NCBI RefSeq assembly: GCF_004125825.1
Contig: NZ_QQWI01000010.1
Coordinates: 72,364-136,363 of the forward strand
Direction of reading: 5' to 3'
From: Fusibacter sp. A1
GTDB lineage: Bacteria; Bacillota; Clostridia; Peptostreptococcales; Acidaminobacteraceae
Length of the DNA stretch: 64,000 nucleotides
The notes under the pieces were generated by a model. The model was not told the DNA's origin. It saw only the letters and a list, made by a program, of their open reading frames with translations, and ran no database searches. This document shows, in pieces, positions 1 to 11,295 of this stretch (position 1 is the stretch's first letter; every line of letters begins with the position of its first letter). The position numbers were made by a program, and so were the translations under genes.

Positions 1-925
1 GACCACCTTTAAACTCGTGGCCCGCACTTCTTGCAGCGGATACGTCTGAACCGTAAAACGGATAGATGTCGACCGCGTGATTGATCTTAGCTTTTTTCGC
101 CGCGTCAATCAGACCCGATACGACTTCGTAGTCATAGGGACCGGAAGAATCTTTCGCACAGATGGAAACCTGCTGTTCTGTACAAGCGAGGTCTTTGCCC
201 ATGGCACCCATGTCGATTGCGATAAACTCGTCAAGATCCCATGGGATCGCCGAGGATCCGTGACCGACTTCCTCATAGGTCGAAATCAAAATCTTGATGT
301 TGCATCTAGGTTGCGCTTTAGTTGAAGAAAGTTCTTCAAGCCAGCCGATAATGGATGCGACACCCGCCTTGTCATCGAGATGTCTTGATTTGATATAACC
401 GCTACCTGTTACGACCGCACGGGCATCAAGCGAGACGAAGTCTCCTGTTGAGATTCCTAATTTTTCGACATCCTCTTTGGAAGCGACCACTTCATCAAGA
501 CGAATCTCCATGTTGTCGATCTTACGTTCCTGTGTTCTGGCATCGTCGTAGACATGGACTGAGGGACTTGTGTTGAGGATGGTGCCTGTGTAGGTCTTGC
601 CGCCTCTTGTGTGTACTACGACGTATTCGCCTTCCACACTGTGCATGGTGTATCCACCGACGGTTGTGAAGTTGAGTGTTCCGCTACTGTTGATAGAGCG
701 GACCATCGCACCTAGAGTGTCGACATGGGCAGCCACACCGATAGTTTTTGTCTTGTCGACTCCTTCGATCTCGATATGCCCGTTACCTTTTTTGGTGAAG
801 GTCATCTGATAACCGAGTGAAGAGACTCTTGCAGCCAATTTGTTCATGACGTCCTTGCAATAACCTGAAGGACTAGGTGTATTTAGCAGTTCTACTAACG
901 TTTCTGTAATGTATTTTTTATTCAT
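1..925 (-). CDS. M42 family metallopeptidase (glutamyl/deblocking aminopeptidase type), C-terminus cut by window edge
   Basis: Reading the minus strand from the ATG at 925 gives about 308 residues with no stop before the window edge, so the C-terminus is missing. The start is supported by a GAAAGGAG ribosome binding site just upstream. Seen motifs fit the M42 family of di-metal aminopeptidases, which trim N-terminal residues from peptides in the cytoplasm: AAHVDTLG (first metal-binding His and Asp), SRHLDDKAG (bridging Asp), and STYEEVGHG (catalytic Glu-Glu). The reading ends at GHEFKGG, shortly after the IYPFYGSDVSAAR segment that normally carries a late metal-site region. It is transcribed divergently from the DUF2164 gene. 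Exact substrate preference (Glu/Asp, Leu or broad) cannot be read from the sequence. Confidence 0.9.
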   Translation of the reverse strand, partial: MNKKYITETLVELLNTPSPSGYCKDVMNKLAARVSSLGYQMTFTKKGNGHIEIEGVDKTKTIGVAAHVDTLGAMVRSINSSGTLNFTTVGGYTMHSVEGEYVVVHTRGGKTYTGTILNTSPSVHVYDDARTQERKIDNMEIRLDEVVASKEDVEKLGISTGDFVSLDARAVVTGSGYIKSRHLDDKAGVASIIGWLEELSSTKAQPRCNIKILISTYEEVGHGSSAIPWDLDEFIAIDMGAMGKDLACTEQQVSICAKDSSGPYDYEVVSGLIDAAKKAKINHAVDIYPFYGSDVSAARSAGHEFKGG

Positions 926-1056
926 GGAAAAGCTCCTTTCTTCAGCTATTGTACCAAAATAGTCACTAGGATGAAACCGTTTTCATTTATTTGAGTCTTC
1001 ACATTGTTTTAATAAACCATCAGATGCGATTGTGTTATAGTTAGTATTGGAGGTGT

Positions 1057-1287
1057 ATGATGAATAAAAGACTGAAATTGACAATGGAGAATGAGAAAGC
1101 CCTGAAGGAAATGATTCGAAATTTTTTTGAAGAACAATATGATGAAGAAATAGGTGATCTCAAGTCGCAATTGATTTTTGATTTTTTTGCTGAATCTCTT
1201 GCGCCAACCTTCTATAATATGGGTATAAAAGACACGGTAGCGTTTTTATCGGATAAGATGGATGATGTTTATCATTTAGAACTTTAA
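1057..1287 (+). CDS. DUF2164 family small protein
   Basis: A 76-residue protein rich in charged residues, preceded by GGAGGTGT at 1049-1056. The ATG at 1060 is an alternative start. The central stretch with EEIGDLKSQLIFDFF followed by YNMGIKD matches my memory of the DUF2164 family of short bacterial proteins of unknown function. It lies 12 nt upstream of the PRPP-synthetase-like gene, so the two are probably co-transcribed. No signal peptide or membrane segment is visible. Function unknown. Confidence 0.75.
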   Translation: MMNKRLKLTMENEKALKEMIRNFFEEQYDEEIGDLKSQLIFDFFAESLAPTFYNMGIKDTVAFLSDKMDDVYHLEL

Positions 1288-1299
1288 AAGGGAGATGCC

Positions 1300-2301
1300 A
1301 TGAGTCTTGATTTGAAAATTTTTTCGGGATCGTCTGGAAATGCGTTCGCTCAGAAGATATGTGATTACTTGGATGTTCCACTTGCTAAATCCGACGTGTT
1401 CAATTTTTCTGAGGGCAATACCTTTGTAAGAGTCGGTGAAACAGTACGTGGAGAAGATGTCTATATCGTTCAAAGTATCGGCATGCATCCCAATGACGAG
1501 TTTGTAGAGATTTTGTTCTGGATCGACGCGCTTAAGAGGGCCAGCGCCCATTCTGTGACGGTGGTCATGCCGTTTTTCAGCTATGCCAAAGGCGATAAGA
1601 AGGATGAGCCGCGTGTTTCCATAAGGGCGCGTGTCTGTGCGGATTGCATCGAGGTGACGGGTGCAGACAGGGTAGTCACGATGGACCTGCATAGTCCTCA
1701 GATACAAGGATTCTTTAAAAAGCCTGTCGACCATCTGACGGCGCTTCCAGTGTTCGCGCAGGCCATCAGACGGCTCAATCTAGGCGATTTTGTAATCGTT
1801 TCGCCGGATGCCGGATATGTCAAGGAAGCCAGAAAGCTTTCGAAAATGTTAGGGGTTTCGACGGTGATCGGCGATAAAACACGGGAGGATCATTCCGAAT
1901 GTGCCGAGATTCTTGAACTCATAGGAGATGTAAACGGAAAGAACGCTGTCATCGTCGACGATTTTACGATCACCGGAGGGACCATCTTCGAACTGACGAA
2001 GGTCTTGCAGTCAAGAGGTGCGAATCGTGTCATCGCATGCCTTTCGCATGTCATGTTGAACGAGTCCGCTATCCAGTGGTTAGAAGAAAGTGCGATTGAA
2101 AAATTGCTTTGTACAGATACGGTCGACAATCCCCATATCAGATCGAGCAGTAAGATTCAGGTGATCTCAGTCGCTCCGCTGTTTGCTGAAACAATCAAAC
2201 GGATTCACAACAAGGAGTCCGTCAGTGTGATGTTTGAGACTCTGCCTGATGAAGTGGATAAGGAAATCAAACGGATAGAACAAGTTGAATATAAAGGATA
2301 A
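1300..2301 (+). CDS. ribose-phosphate pyrophosphokinase-like protein (divergent PrsA paralogue)
   Basis: A 333-residue protein with the two-domain phosphoribosyltransferase layout of PRPP synthetase, the enzyme that makes PRPP from ribose 5-phosphate and ATP for nucleotide, His and Trp synthesis. Recognisable blocks are the N-terminal FSGSSGNAFAQKI, the ATP-site region MPFFSYAKGDKKDEPR, the VTMDLHSPQIQGFF block, and the PRPP-binding loop VDDFTITGGT. Several positions depart from the housekeeping enzyme: the PRPP loop is usually DDxIDTAGT, the region that is usually PDxGGVxRAR reads PDAGYVKEAR, and the flexible KRR loop is not evident (DKTREDHSE). This suggests a secondary paralogue rather than the main PrsA. 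Gap to the next gene is 3 nt. Confidence 0.8.
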   Translation: MSLDLKIFSGSSGNAFAQKICDYLDVPLAKSDVFNFSEGNTFVRVGETVRGEDVYIVQSIGMHPNDEFVEILFWIDALKRASAHSVTVVMPFFSYAKGDKKDEPRVSIRARVCADCIEVTGADRVVTMDLHSPQIQGFFKKPVDHLTALPVFAQAIRRLNLGDFVIVSPDAGYVKEARKLSKMLGVSTVIGDKTREDHSECAEILELIGDVNGKNAVIVDDFTITGGTIFELTKVLQSRGANRVIACLSHVMLNESAIQWLEESAIEKLLCTDTVDNPHIRSSSKIQVISVAPLFAETIKRIHNKESVSVMFETLPDEVDKEIKRIEQVEYKG

Positions 2302-2304
2302 ACC

Positions 2305-2898
2305 ATGCTGGAATTGATGAGAAGTCTACATAAAAGAACACAGTCGCTAGAAGAACAGGTCTTTAGTATGTTTGATCATTTTGATCGAGAGGACTTAAAG
2401 GACCATACGGCAGCAGTGGTGACTGCGGCAAAAGAAATCGCCACCAGGTTTGATCTGAATCATGATAAATTGGTGACAATGGCTTATTTTCACGATCTTG
2501 GAAGGCTCATTCCGCTTGATCGCATGGTGATTTTCTGTGAATCAAGGGGATATGACGTAAGCAGCGAAGAGGCTAGGGTGCCCGGCATGTTGCACCAGAA
2601 GGCGAGCGCTGCGATTGCCAGGGATGTTTTTGACTACCGCGACAAACAAAGTCTTGAAGGAATTATGATTCACACCACACTAAAGGCCGGGGCGAGCCTA
2701 TATGCCAAGGCGCTTTTTGTGGCGGATAAGCTGACATGGGATGAGACAGAACACGAGTTCATTCGTGAGATGAGAAGTGCCGCGAACGAATCGCTGGAAG
2801 CTGCGATACGGATCTATTTGGATGATGTGCATAAAAACCGACATGAGATGGCCATTTATCATCCGTGGACCCATCAGGCCTATATCGATTATTGTTAA
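2305..2898 (+). CDS. HD-domain hydrolase, YqeK-like
   Basis: A 197-residue HD-domain protein. The metal-binding residues appear as DHTAAVV near residue 33, the paired FHDLGR near residue 63, MLHQKASAAIAR and a later IHTT. That order and spacing resemble YqeK, a symmetrical diadenosine-tetraphosphate hydrolase of Firmicutes, but the protein is not adjacent to nadD as yqeK usually is, so a generic HD phosphohydrolase is equally possible. It starts 3 nt after the PRPP-synthetase-like gene and is followed by an intrinsic terminator, making DUF2164, PRPP-like and HD genes a likely operon linked to nucleotide metabolism. Confidence 0.7.
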   Translation: MLELMRSLHKRTQSLEEQVFSMFDHFDREDLKDHTAAVVTAAKEIATRFDLNHDKLVTMAYFHDLGRLIPLDRMVIFCESRGYDVSSEEARVPGMLHQKASAAIARDVFDYRDKQSLEGIMIHTTLKAGASLYAKALFVADKLTWDETEHEFIREMRSAANESLEAAIRIYLDDVHKNRHEMAIYHPWTHQAYIDYC

Positions 2899-2906
2899 TA
2901 AAGTTG

Positions 2907-2938
2907 AGTCCTGACGCTACCTGTTCAGGACTTTTTTT
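2907..2938 (+). terminator. intrinsic terminator after the HD-domain gene
   Basis: A 7-bp stem GTCCTGA (2908-2914) pairs with TCAGGAC (2925-2931) and is followed by seven Ts. A TATAAT box (2941-2946) begins only two bases after the T run and probably belongs to the pcrA promoter. Confidence 0.85.
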
Positions 2939-2986
2939 GCTATAATAATAAGCGAACAAACATTCGAGCAAGAAATGGGTGGAGAT

Positions 2987-5167
2987 ATGGATTTACAAAT
3001 ACTTAATGAAAGACAGCGTGAAGCAGTAGAACACATCAAAGGACCACTTCTTGTCCTTGCTGGGGCAGGTTCGGGTAAAACCAGAGTGTTGACCTACAGA
3101 ATCGCCTATCTGATTGAAGATCAAGGTGTGCTTCCTAGCAATATTCTGGCGCTTACATTTACCAATAAAGCGGCAAATGAAATGAGGCATAGGGTAGAAA
3201 AACTTATCGGCGGCGTAGCGTCTTCGATGTGGATAGGCACCTTTCACTCCATCTGCGTTAGGATTTTAAGACGTGATGCCGATGTGATCGGATTCACCAA
3301 GGATTTTGTCATTTATGATACCGCTGACCAGAAGACTTTGACGAAAAACATTATGAAAAGGCTCAATATCAGCGACAAGGACCTGAAGATCAATTTTGTC
3401 AGGGCTAAGATATCGGAAGCGAAAAACGAGATGATCTCGCCTGAAAAGTTTCAGGATATGTACACGAGCGATTATCAGCTGAAGCAGGTCGGTAAGATCT
3501 ACGGCGAATATCAGAAAGAGATCGCTCAAAACAACGCGATGGACTTTGACGACTTACTCCTCAACACGCTCGAGCTTTTCAGGGTGAATCCCGAGATATT
3601 GGAGTTTTATCAGCGTAAGTTCCAGTTTATCCACGTCGACGAGTATCAGGATACCAACGGAGTGCAGTATTCGCTGGTCAGAAAACTTGCCGCACGCAAT
3701 TTAAACCTCTGTGTTGTCGGCGATAACGACCAGTCTATCTACGGATGGCGTGGTGCGGATATCAGAAACATCCAGGACTTTGAAAAAGACTTTAAGGACG
3801 GACGAGTAGTCCTTTTGGAACAGAACTACCGGTCTACAAGAAAAATTCTAGATCTTGCCAACGGAGTGATCCAGAACAATCCCAAAAGAAGGGATAAGAA
3901 TCTCTGGACGGACAACCACAGCGGTGAGGACATCAATTACTATAGGGCTAGGGATAATAGCGATGAGGCAAGGTATGTCGCGAATGAAATCATCAAGCGG
4001 TTTGAAAACGGAGCCAGCTACAATGAGTTCGCAGTTCTTTACAGGACCAACGCCCAATCAAGAGACTTTGAGGAAGCCTTTATCCGGGCGTCCATCCCTT
4101 ATAAGATCATCGGCGGACTCAAGTTCTATGAACGAAAAGAGGTCAAGGACCTGATTTCATATTTGAGACTGATCGCCAATCCAAGCGATGAGATTTCACT
4201 GCAGCGGATCATCAACACTCCTAAGCGTGGAATCGGTGATAAAACCGTGGAAAACGTGTTCGCACTTGCCCACCGCGAAGGTATATCCGCCTATGATGCG
4301 ATTGAACTTGCTGTGGAGACCAAGGCGTTTCCAAACAGGGCGCTCAGCGGTCTGAAGGAATTCTTTGATACGATCTCGCCATTTGTGAGAAACGCGGATA
4401 ATTACAAAGGATCTGATATCCTCGATGCGGTGATCAAAGCCACAGGATACAGGGATGAGCTCGTAAGAGAGGGCACGATCGAAGCGCAAACCAGAATTGA
4501 GAACATTGACGAGCTGTACTCGCAGATCTTGAACTACGAATCCATGCATGATGATGTCACACTAAACATGTACTTGCAGGAGATAAGCCTCTTGAGCGAC
4601 CAGGACGATATCGAAGAGGATGAATCGGGCCATATCCTTCTGATGACGATTCACGCCGCCAAGGGACTCGAGTTTCCAACTGTCTTTTTAGTAGGACTCG
4701 AGGAAAGGCTGTTTCCATCTGAAATGACCATGGAGACGGATGAAGGCGTCGAAGAGGAACGAAGACTTTGCTATGTTGGAATCACAAGGGCGGAACAGAC
4801 ACTGCATCTGACTCATGCGGCGCAGAGGATGCGATTTGGTCGCACCATGGTCAACAAGGTTTCCAGATTCATCGATGAGATGCCAAAAGAGCTGATCTTC
4901 AGCCATAGCGGAGAGATAGCGACAAGGGAGGCAAGTCCTATTCAAATAGGACCGAAATATAAGACGGTAACACCCTCAAGACCTGTGAGCGCATCCGATT
5001 CGGATGAGTTTAGGGCGGGTGTGAAAGTCAGACATCAGCTATTTGGGGATGGTATGGTGATCAGTGTCAAAGGAGCCGGCGAAAACGCCGAACTTACGAT
5101 TGCCTTTGACAAAAAGGGAATAAAAAAACTGATGCTAGGAATCGCACCACTAAGCATAGTGGATTGA
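2987..5167 (+). CDS. pcrA: ATP-dependent DNA helicase PcrA/UvrD
   Basis: A superfamily 1A 3'-5' DNA helicase used in repair and plasmid replication. Motif I (AGAGSGKT) is near residue 30, motif Ia region LTFTNKAANEM follows, motif II is VDEYQDTN, motif III GDNDQSIYGWRGAD, motif IV QNYRST, motif V MTIHAAKGLEF and motif VI YVGITRAE. The C-terminal tail VKVRHQLFGDGMVIS is typical of Firmicute PcrA. An in-frame ATG at 2975 exists, but the GGTGGAG at 2978-2984 lies just before the ATG at 2987, whose product (MDLQILNERQREAVEH) matches the usual PcrA start; I prefer 2987, giving 726 aa. Confidence 0.95.
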   Translation: MDLQILNERQREAVEHIKGPLLVLAGAGSGKTRVLTYRIAYLIEDQGVLPSNILALTFTNKAANEMRHRVEKLIGGVASSMWIGTFHSICVRILRRDADVIGFTKDFVIYDTADQKTLTKNIMKRLNISDKDLKINFVRAKISEAKNEMISPEKFQDMYTSDYQLKQVGKIYGEYQKEIAQNNAMDFDDLLLNTLELFRVNPEILEFYQRKFQFIHVDEYQDTNGVQYSLVRKLAARNLNLCVVGDNDQSIYGWRGADIRNIQDFEKDFKDGRVVLLEQNYRSTRKILDLANGVIQNNPKRRDKNLWTDNHSGEDINYYRARDNSDEARYVANEIIKRFENGASYNEFAVLYRTNAQSRDFEEAFIRASIPYKIIGGLKFYERKEVKDLISYLRLIANPSDEISLQRIINTPKRGIGDKTVENVFALAHREGISAYDAIELAVETKAFPNRALSGLKEFFDTISPFVRNADNYKGSDILDAVIKATGYRDELVREGTIEAQTRIENIDELYSQILNYESMHDDVTLNMYLQEISLLSDQDDIEEDESGHILLMTIHAAKGLEFPTVFLVGLEERLFPSEMTMETDEGVEEERRLCYVGITRAEQTLHLTHAAQRMRFGRTMVNKVSRFIDEMPKELIFSHSGEIATREASPIQIGPKYKTVTPSRPVSASDSDEFRAGVKVRHQLFGDGMVISVKGAGENAELTIAFDKKGIKKLMLGIAPLSIVD

Positions 5168-5182
5168 TGAAAGGAGACCCAT

Positions 5183-6412
5183 ATGTCATTTGAACAATAT
5201 CTGGACAATTATGCAAATATAGCAGTACATCAAGGAATTTCTCTTCAAAAGGGAGAAGGACTTATCATAAGGGCGAGCATCGAAAGCGCCGATTTTGTAA
5301 GACGTGTCGTGAAGAAAGCCTATGAGGCTGGAGCCATCAATGTCGAAGTACAGTATGCAGACGATGAGGTGACACTCGCTAGGTACCACTACGGCGATGA
5401 GACATGTTTTGAATATGCGCCTAAGTTTAAAACCGACTATTTGGAAGCGGCCTTTAAGGAAGGGTACAGCTTTATGAGCATCATGTCTCCTAATCCTGAA
5501 CTGTTAAAGGATGTGCCTGCTGAGCGGATAGCGATTGACCAGAAGACGATGTCGCTTGCAATGGCCGATGCGATGAAATATATGATGAAGGGTCTTGTAA
5601 AGCGGACAATTGTCGCGATACCGACTCCTGAGTGGGCCAAGCTTGTTTATCCCGACTTTGACGAGGCTGAGGGCATGAAAGCACTTTGGGAAGCTGTGCT
5701 GAAAATCGTAAGGGCGGATCAGGCGGATCCTGTCAAAGCGTGGAATGAACATGATGGAAACTTAAAAAAATACCTGACCTTCTTAAACCAGCAGCACTTT
5801 GAAAAACTTCATTTCAAGGCTCCAGGCACCGATCTTGAGGTGTATCTGGCGCATGAGCACTTATGGGTGGGCGGATCAAAAGTAAGCCCGGGCGGTGATA
5901 GCTATTTTGCCAATATTCCTACTGAAGAGGTGTTCACGACACCGAAAAGGTCGATGGTCAACGGAACGCTTAAAAGCACCAAGCCGCTTAGCCTTAGAGG
6001 AACGGTCATCGATGGATTCGGATTCGAGTTTAAAGATGGAAAGGTCGTGGACTTTTATGCTGAAAAGGGCAAGGAGACATTAGCTTCGCTTCTTGACAAT
6101 GACGAGGGCGCAAGATTCTTAGGAGAAGTGGCGCTCGTTCCGCATAGTTCTCCGATTTCGAAGTCTGGTCTTATTTTCTCGAATACCCTGTTTGACGAGA
6201 ACGCTTCCTGTCATTTCGCTCTTGGCAAAGCCTATCCATACGCGATGAAAGATGGAACGACACTGACAAGTGAGGTGCTTGAGGAACGCGGAGCGAACTC
6301 CTCGTTGATCCATGTGGACTTCATGATCGGCGGACCGGAGCTTGAGATCGTAGGATATACCACGAACGGCGATGGAATTACACTCTTTAGAAACGGTGAA
6401 TGGACATTTTAA
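5183..6412 (+). CDS. M29 family aminopeptidase (AmpS/PepS type)
   Basis: A 409-residue cytosolic metallo-aminopeptidase, preceded by AAAGGAGACCC. M29 enzymes bind two Co/Zn/Mn ions through two Glu, two His and an Asp; candidate ligands are seen in PTEEVFTTP, FLGEVALVP, NASCHFALG and LIHVDFMIG. Length agrees with the family (about 410 aa). No signal peptide. It follows pcrA by 15 nt, so it may be read through from it, and ends at a terminator. Likely role is broad peptide turnover. Confidence 0.92.
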   Translation: MSFEQYLDNYANIAVHQGISLQKGEGLIIRASIESADFVRRVVKKAYEAGAINVEVQYADDEVTLARYHYGDETCFEYAPKFKTDYLEAAFKEGYSFMSIMSPNPELLKDVPAERIAIDQKTMSLAMADAMKYMMKGLVKRTIVAIPTPEWAKLVYPDFDEAEGMKALWEAVLKIVRADQADPVKAWNEHDGNLKKYLTFLNQQHFEKLHFKAPGTDLEVYLAHEHLWVGGSKVSPGGDSYFANIPTEEVFTTPKRSMVNGTLKSTKPLSLRGTVIDGFGFEFKDGKVVDFYAEKGKETLASLLDNDEGARFLGEVALVPHSSPISKSGLIFSNTLFDENASCHFALGKAYPYAMKDGTTLTSEVLEERGANSSLIHVDFMIGGPELEIVGYTTNGDGITLFRNGEWTF

Positions 6413-6421
6413 TTGATAATC

Positions 6422-6456
6422 AGACCTGATTGCTACAGCGCATCAGGTCTTTTTTT
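6422..6456 (+). terminator. intrinsic terminator between the M29 peptidase and ligA
   Basis: Stem AGACCTGAT (6422-6430) pairs perfectly with ATCAGGTCT (6442-6450), followed by a T run to 6456. A TATAAT box (6459-6464) starts two bases later and likely serves ligA. Confidence 0.88.
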
Positions 6457-6509
6457 GGTATAATCAAACTAGTGCTTAAAAATTTAATCCATACTGGATC
6501 GCATGATAG

Positions 6510-8531
<2,022 letters not shown>

Positions 8532-8545
8532 ATGGAGGAACCGAT

Positions 8546-10216
8546 GTGAAGAAAATCATAATGGTGCTGACGATACTGTCCGCGGTGATGCTTCTTATGG
8601 CGTGTTCGCCGGAGTCCAAGACAGAATCAAATGGCGAAAGCGAGGAAGTTCCGATTTCAAGCGCTGTAAACCGTGAAAGTAAGACAGAAGTGATATCGAG
8701 TATTCAGAATATCGACTGGAACCTGGGGGCTCAACCGACCTCCCTTGATCCCCAACTGACGACCGACCCCTATGGACAGCAGGTGATCAGCCAGCTTTAT
8801 GAGGGACTGTTCAGGTATGACGGCGATGAACTGGTTTTGGGACTGTGCGAAAGCTACACACTGTCTGCCGACGGTCTGGTCTATACCTTTGTCCTTAAGG
8901 ATACGGAGTGGGACGACGGTTCTACCTTGACCGCGTACGATTTTGAATATGCCTGGCGAAGGGCGATCAACCCTTTAAATAACAGTGGGAACGCCCAGTA
9001 TTTCAAGGTCATCGAGGGTGTCGACGAATACATGACAACCGGTACGGGGCTTCAAAAGGTGGGCATCAAGGCGATAGGAAGTTCGATTCTCGAAGTTAGG
9101 CTGGAGGCCGAGCTTGAAGGGTTCATGCACCGGCTGACCTTGCCATGCTTCATGCCTGTCAAAAACTATAGTGTCGAAGAAGGCGTTGCTCCCTGGTACA
9201 CCGATTTGACAAGACTTGCTACCAACGGGCCCTTTAAGCTGGTAGAAGTGAATTACGGATTAAGCTACGTGCTTCATGATAACACTAGGTATCATATGGC
9301 TGATCAGGTCAAGCTGAACAGCATCGTCGTTGGAATGGTCGTCGACGATAATGCCATGTACCTCAAATTCAGGGGCAACTCGTTTACAGTGATCGATGTG
9401 GTCTTACCCGAGATCATTGACGAGCTTGAGGACAAGAATGCAGATTATCATATCAAAAACAATAATTCGCTCATCTTTGTGGCGATGAATCAAAAAAATA
9501 GACACTTGAGCGATGCAGGGGTCAGAGAGGCCTTGTCGCTTGCGATCGATAGGACAGCACTTTCGATCATCGCACAGCCGCTAAGCGAATCACCTGCCAC
9601 AGGCATGGTACCGACAGGTGTGACGGATTCGGTGGGCAACCTATTTAGAAACGTGGCAGGAGATTATGATATCAACGTTGAAGAGGCGCAGCTCACTAGG
9701 ATAAAGGCTCTTTTTGAGAACGGCGGACATGATGGGGAGAACCTGCCGCCCCTTAAGCTTGTCTATCCGGTTGGAGCCTTGCACTCTGAAGTGGTGGATT
9801 ATCTTGCGATGATGTGGAAAGAAAATTTGGATGTCGATGTTCGCATCACCCAAATGTCATGGGTAGATTATCAGAATGCGTTAGCCATCGGAGATTATGA
9901 TCTTGCGCTTGTAGACTGGCGTTTTCCACTGGATGACCCCCTGATGATTCTGAGTAGGCTTATGGCTGATGGAGAATACAATGTCGGAAACTGGAAAAGC
10001 GTTCGATACGATCACCTGATCAGCACTGCGAACACATTAGCTGATTTTAAGAGGGACGCCCTTATCTATGAGTCCGAAAGGATACTGATGGATCAGGTCG
10101 CTATTATCCCACTGTATTACGGAAGAGACAATTACTTAGTCAAAGAGACGTTAAAAGGATGGTCGAAAACACCAAGCGGATATTGGAATTTTAGCCGTGC
10201 TTATATGATTCAATAA
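8546..10216 (+). CDS. peptide ABC transporter substrate-binding lipoprotein (OppA/DppA family)
   Basis: A 556-residue family 5 solute-binding protein. It starts with GTG at 8546, placed after GGAGGAA; the overlapping ATG at 8544 is followed at once by TGA, so it cannot be used. The signal peptide ends in a lipobox (LLMAC, Cys about residue 20), so the protein should be lipid-anchored on the outer face of the membrane. The stretch GAQPTSLDPQLTTD, the WDDGSTLTAYDFEYAW block and LSLAIDRTAL are family hallmarks. No permease or ATPase genes are nearby, so it either works with a transporter encoded elsewhere or acts as a receptor. Confidence 0.9.
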   Translation: MKKIIMVLTILSAVMLLMACSPESKTESNGESEEVPISSAVNRESKTEVISSIQNIDWNLGAQPTSLDPQLTTDPYGQQVISQLYEGLFRYDGDELVLGLCESYTLSADGLVYTFVLKDTEWDDGSTLTAYDFEYAWRRAINPLNNSGNAQYFKVIEGVDEYMTTGTGLQKVGIKAIGSSILEVRLEAELEGFMHRLTLPCFMPVKNYSVEEGVAPWYTDLTRLATNGPFKLVEVNYGLSYVLHDNTRYHMADQVKLNSIVVGMVVDDNAMYLKFRGNSFTVIDVVLPEIIDELEDKNADYHIKNNNSLIFVAMNQKNRHLSDAGVREALSLAIDRTALSIIAQPLSESPATGMVPTGVTDSVGNLFRNVAGDYDINVEEAQLTRIKALFENGGHDGENLPPLKLVYPVGALHSEVVDYLAMMWKENLDVDVRITQMSWVDYQNALAIGDYDLALVDWRFPLDDPLMILSRLMADGEYNVGNWKSVRYDHLISTANTLADFKRDALIYESERILMDQVAIIPLYYGRDNYLVKETLKGWSKTPSGYWNFSRAYMIQ

Positions 10217-10226
10217 GGAGAAAAGC

Positions 10227-11210
10227 ATGATTGGTAAATTGACATCGAATCAATTGAAAGAAATGGTGTTTAAGCATCTTACTTATAGAAGGCCCGAAGT
10301 GCTGATAAGACCAGCGGTAGGGGAAGACTGCGCCGCAGTTGATTTTGGTGAGGAAGTGCTTATCATATCGACCGACCCGATCACGGGCACTGCTTCAGAA
10401 GTCGGAAAATTGGCGGTGAACATCAACCTGAACGATATCGCATCCAACGGTGTTGCACCTTTTGGACTGATGTTGACGGTGCTTGCTCCGGTAGGCACGA
10501 CCCTTGAAGAGATAGAAATGGTCATGTCGCAGGCTGCGATAGAGGCCGAGAAGAACCAGGTGGAGATCATGGGCGGGCACACCGAAATCACAGATGCGGT
10601 CAACAGGATCGTCGTTTCTGCGGTGGCAATCGGGAAACAACCGAAAAGTGAGCTGATAAAGACGAGTGACATCGCTCTTGATGATGTGATCATCATGACA
10701 AAAACAGTAGGACTGGAAGGCACGGGGATCATCGCTTTTGAAAAAGAAGCCGAATTGACAACGCAGTTCGGTCCAGAGATGGTCGCAGATGCAAAAAAAC
10801 TGCTCGATCAGACCAGTGTGGTAAAAGAAGGCGTACTTGCAGGTAAGTTTAAGATCCATGGCATGCATGATGTGACAGAAGGCGGACTCCTAGGCGCTAT
10901 TTGGGAACTGTGTGACGCGTCGGGGCTAGGCTGCATCATCGACACGGCATCCATCCCCATACAATCGTCAACCGCACTGATCTGCGACCACTACGATATC
11001 GATCCACTCAGGCTGATCTCGAGCGGCTCCTTGATTATCATCGCCTGCGAAGAAACAGCTGAAAGCCTGTTGAAAAAGTTTGATGAAGAGGGAGTCGACG
11101 CTCAAGTGATCGGTAAGATCATCGACGATGCGTGCCTCATAGACGATGAAGGCGAACTATTCGAAATTCCGCCTCCAGAAGGGGACGCGCTATATGACGT
11201 TTTGGGATGA
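10227..11210 (+). CDS. AIR synthase-related protein (PurM/HypE/ThiL fold)
   Basis: A 327-residue protein starting after ATAAGGAG. The N-terminal RPAVGEDCAAVDFG and STDPITG, the LNDIASNGVAPFG block and the MGGHTE motif are those of the PurM-like ATP-binding fold; the C-terminal half has MHDVTEGGLLGA. HypE, the closest named relative, ends with a conserved Cys tail that receives a carbamoyl group; here the tail ends in YDVLG with no terminal Cys, so it is not a standard HypE. This type of stand-alone protein is common in Clostridia and its substrate is unknown. Confidence 0.8.
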   Translation: MIGKLTSNQLKEMVFKHLTYRRPEVLIRPAVGEDCAAVDFGEEVLIISTDPITGTASEVGKLAVNINLNDIASNGVAPFGLMLTVLAPVGTTLEEIEMVMSQAAIEAEKNQVEIMGGHTEITDAVNRIVVSAVAIGKQPKSELIKTSDIALDDVIIMTKTVGLEGTGIIAFEKEAELTTQFGPEMVADAKKLLDQTSVVKEGVLAGKFKIHGMHDVTEGGLLGAIWELCDASGLGCIIDTASIPIQSSTALICDHYDIDPLRLISSGSLIIIACEETAESLLKKFDEEGVDAQVIGKIIDDACLIDDEGELFEIPPPEGDALYDVLG

Positions 11211-11295
11211 TTTGTTTACAAATTGATGACTTTGCACACAAGTCGGACCAACTACGATACGATGGGGTAAAGTTAAGTTTAAAGAGGAGACGACA

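Noticed and set aside
597-809. A 70-codon plus-strand frame within the first kilobase
   Set aside because: It is antisense to the clear M42 peptidase on the minus strand and has no ribosome binding site.
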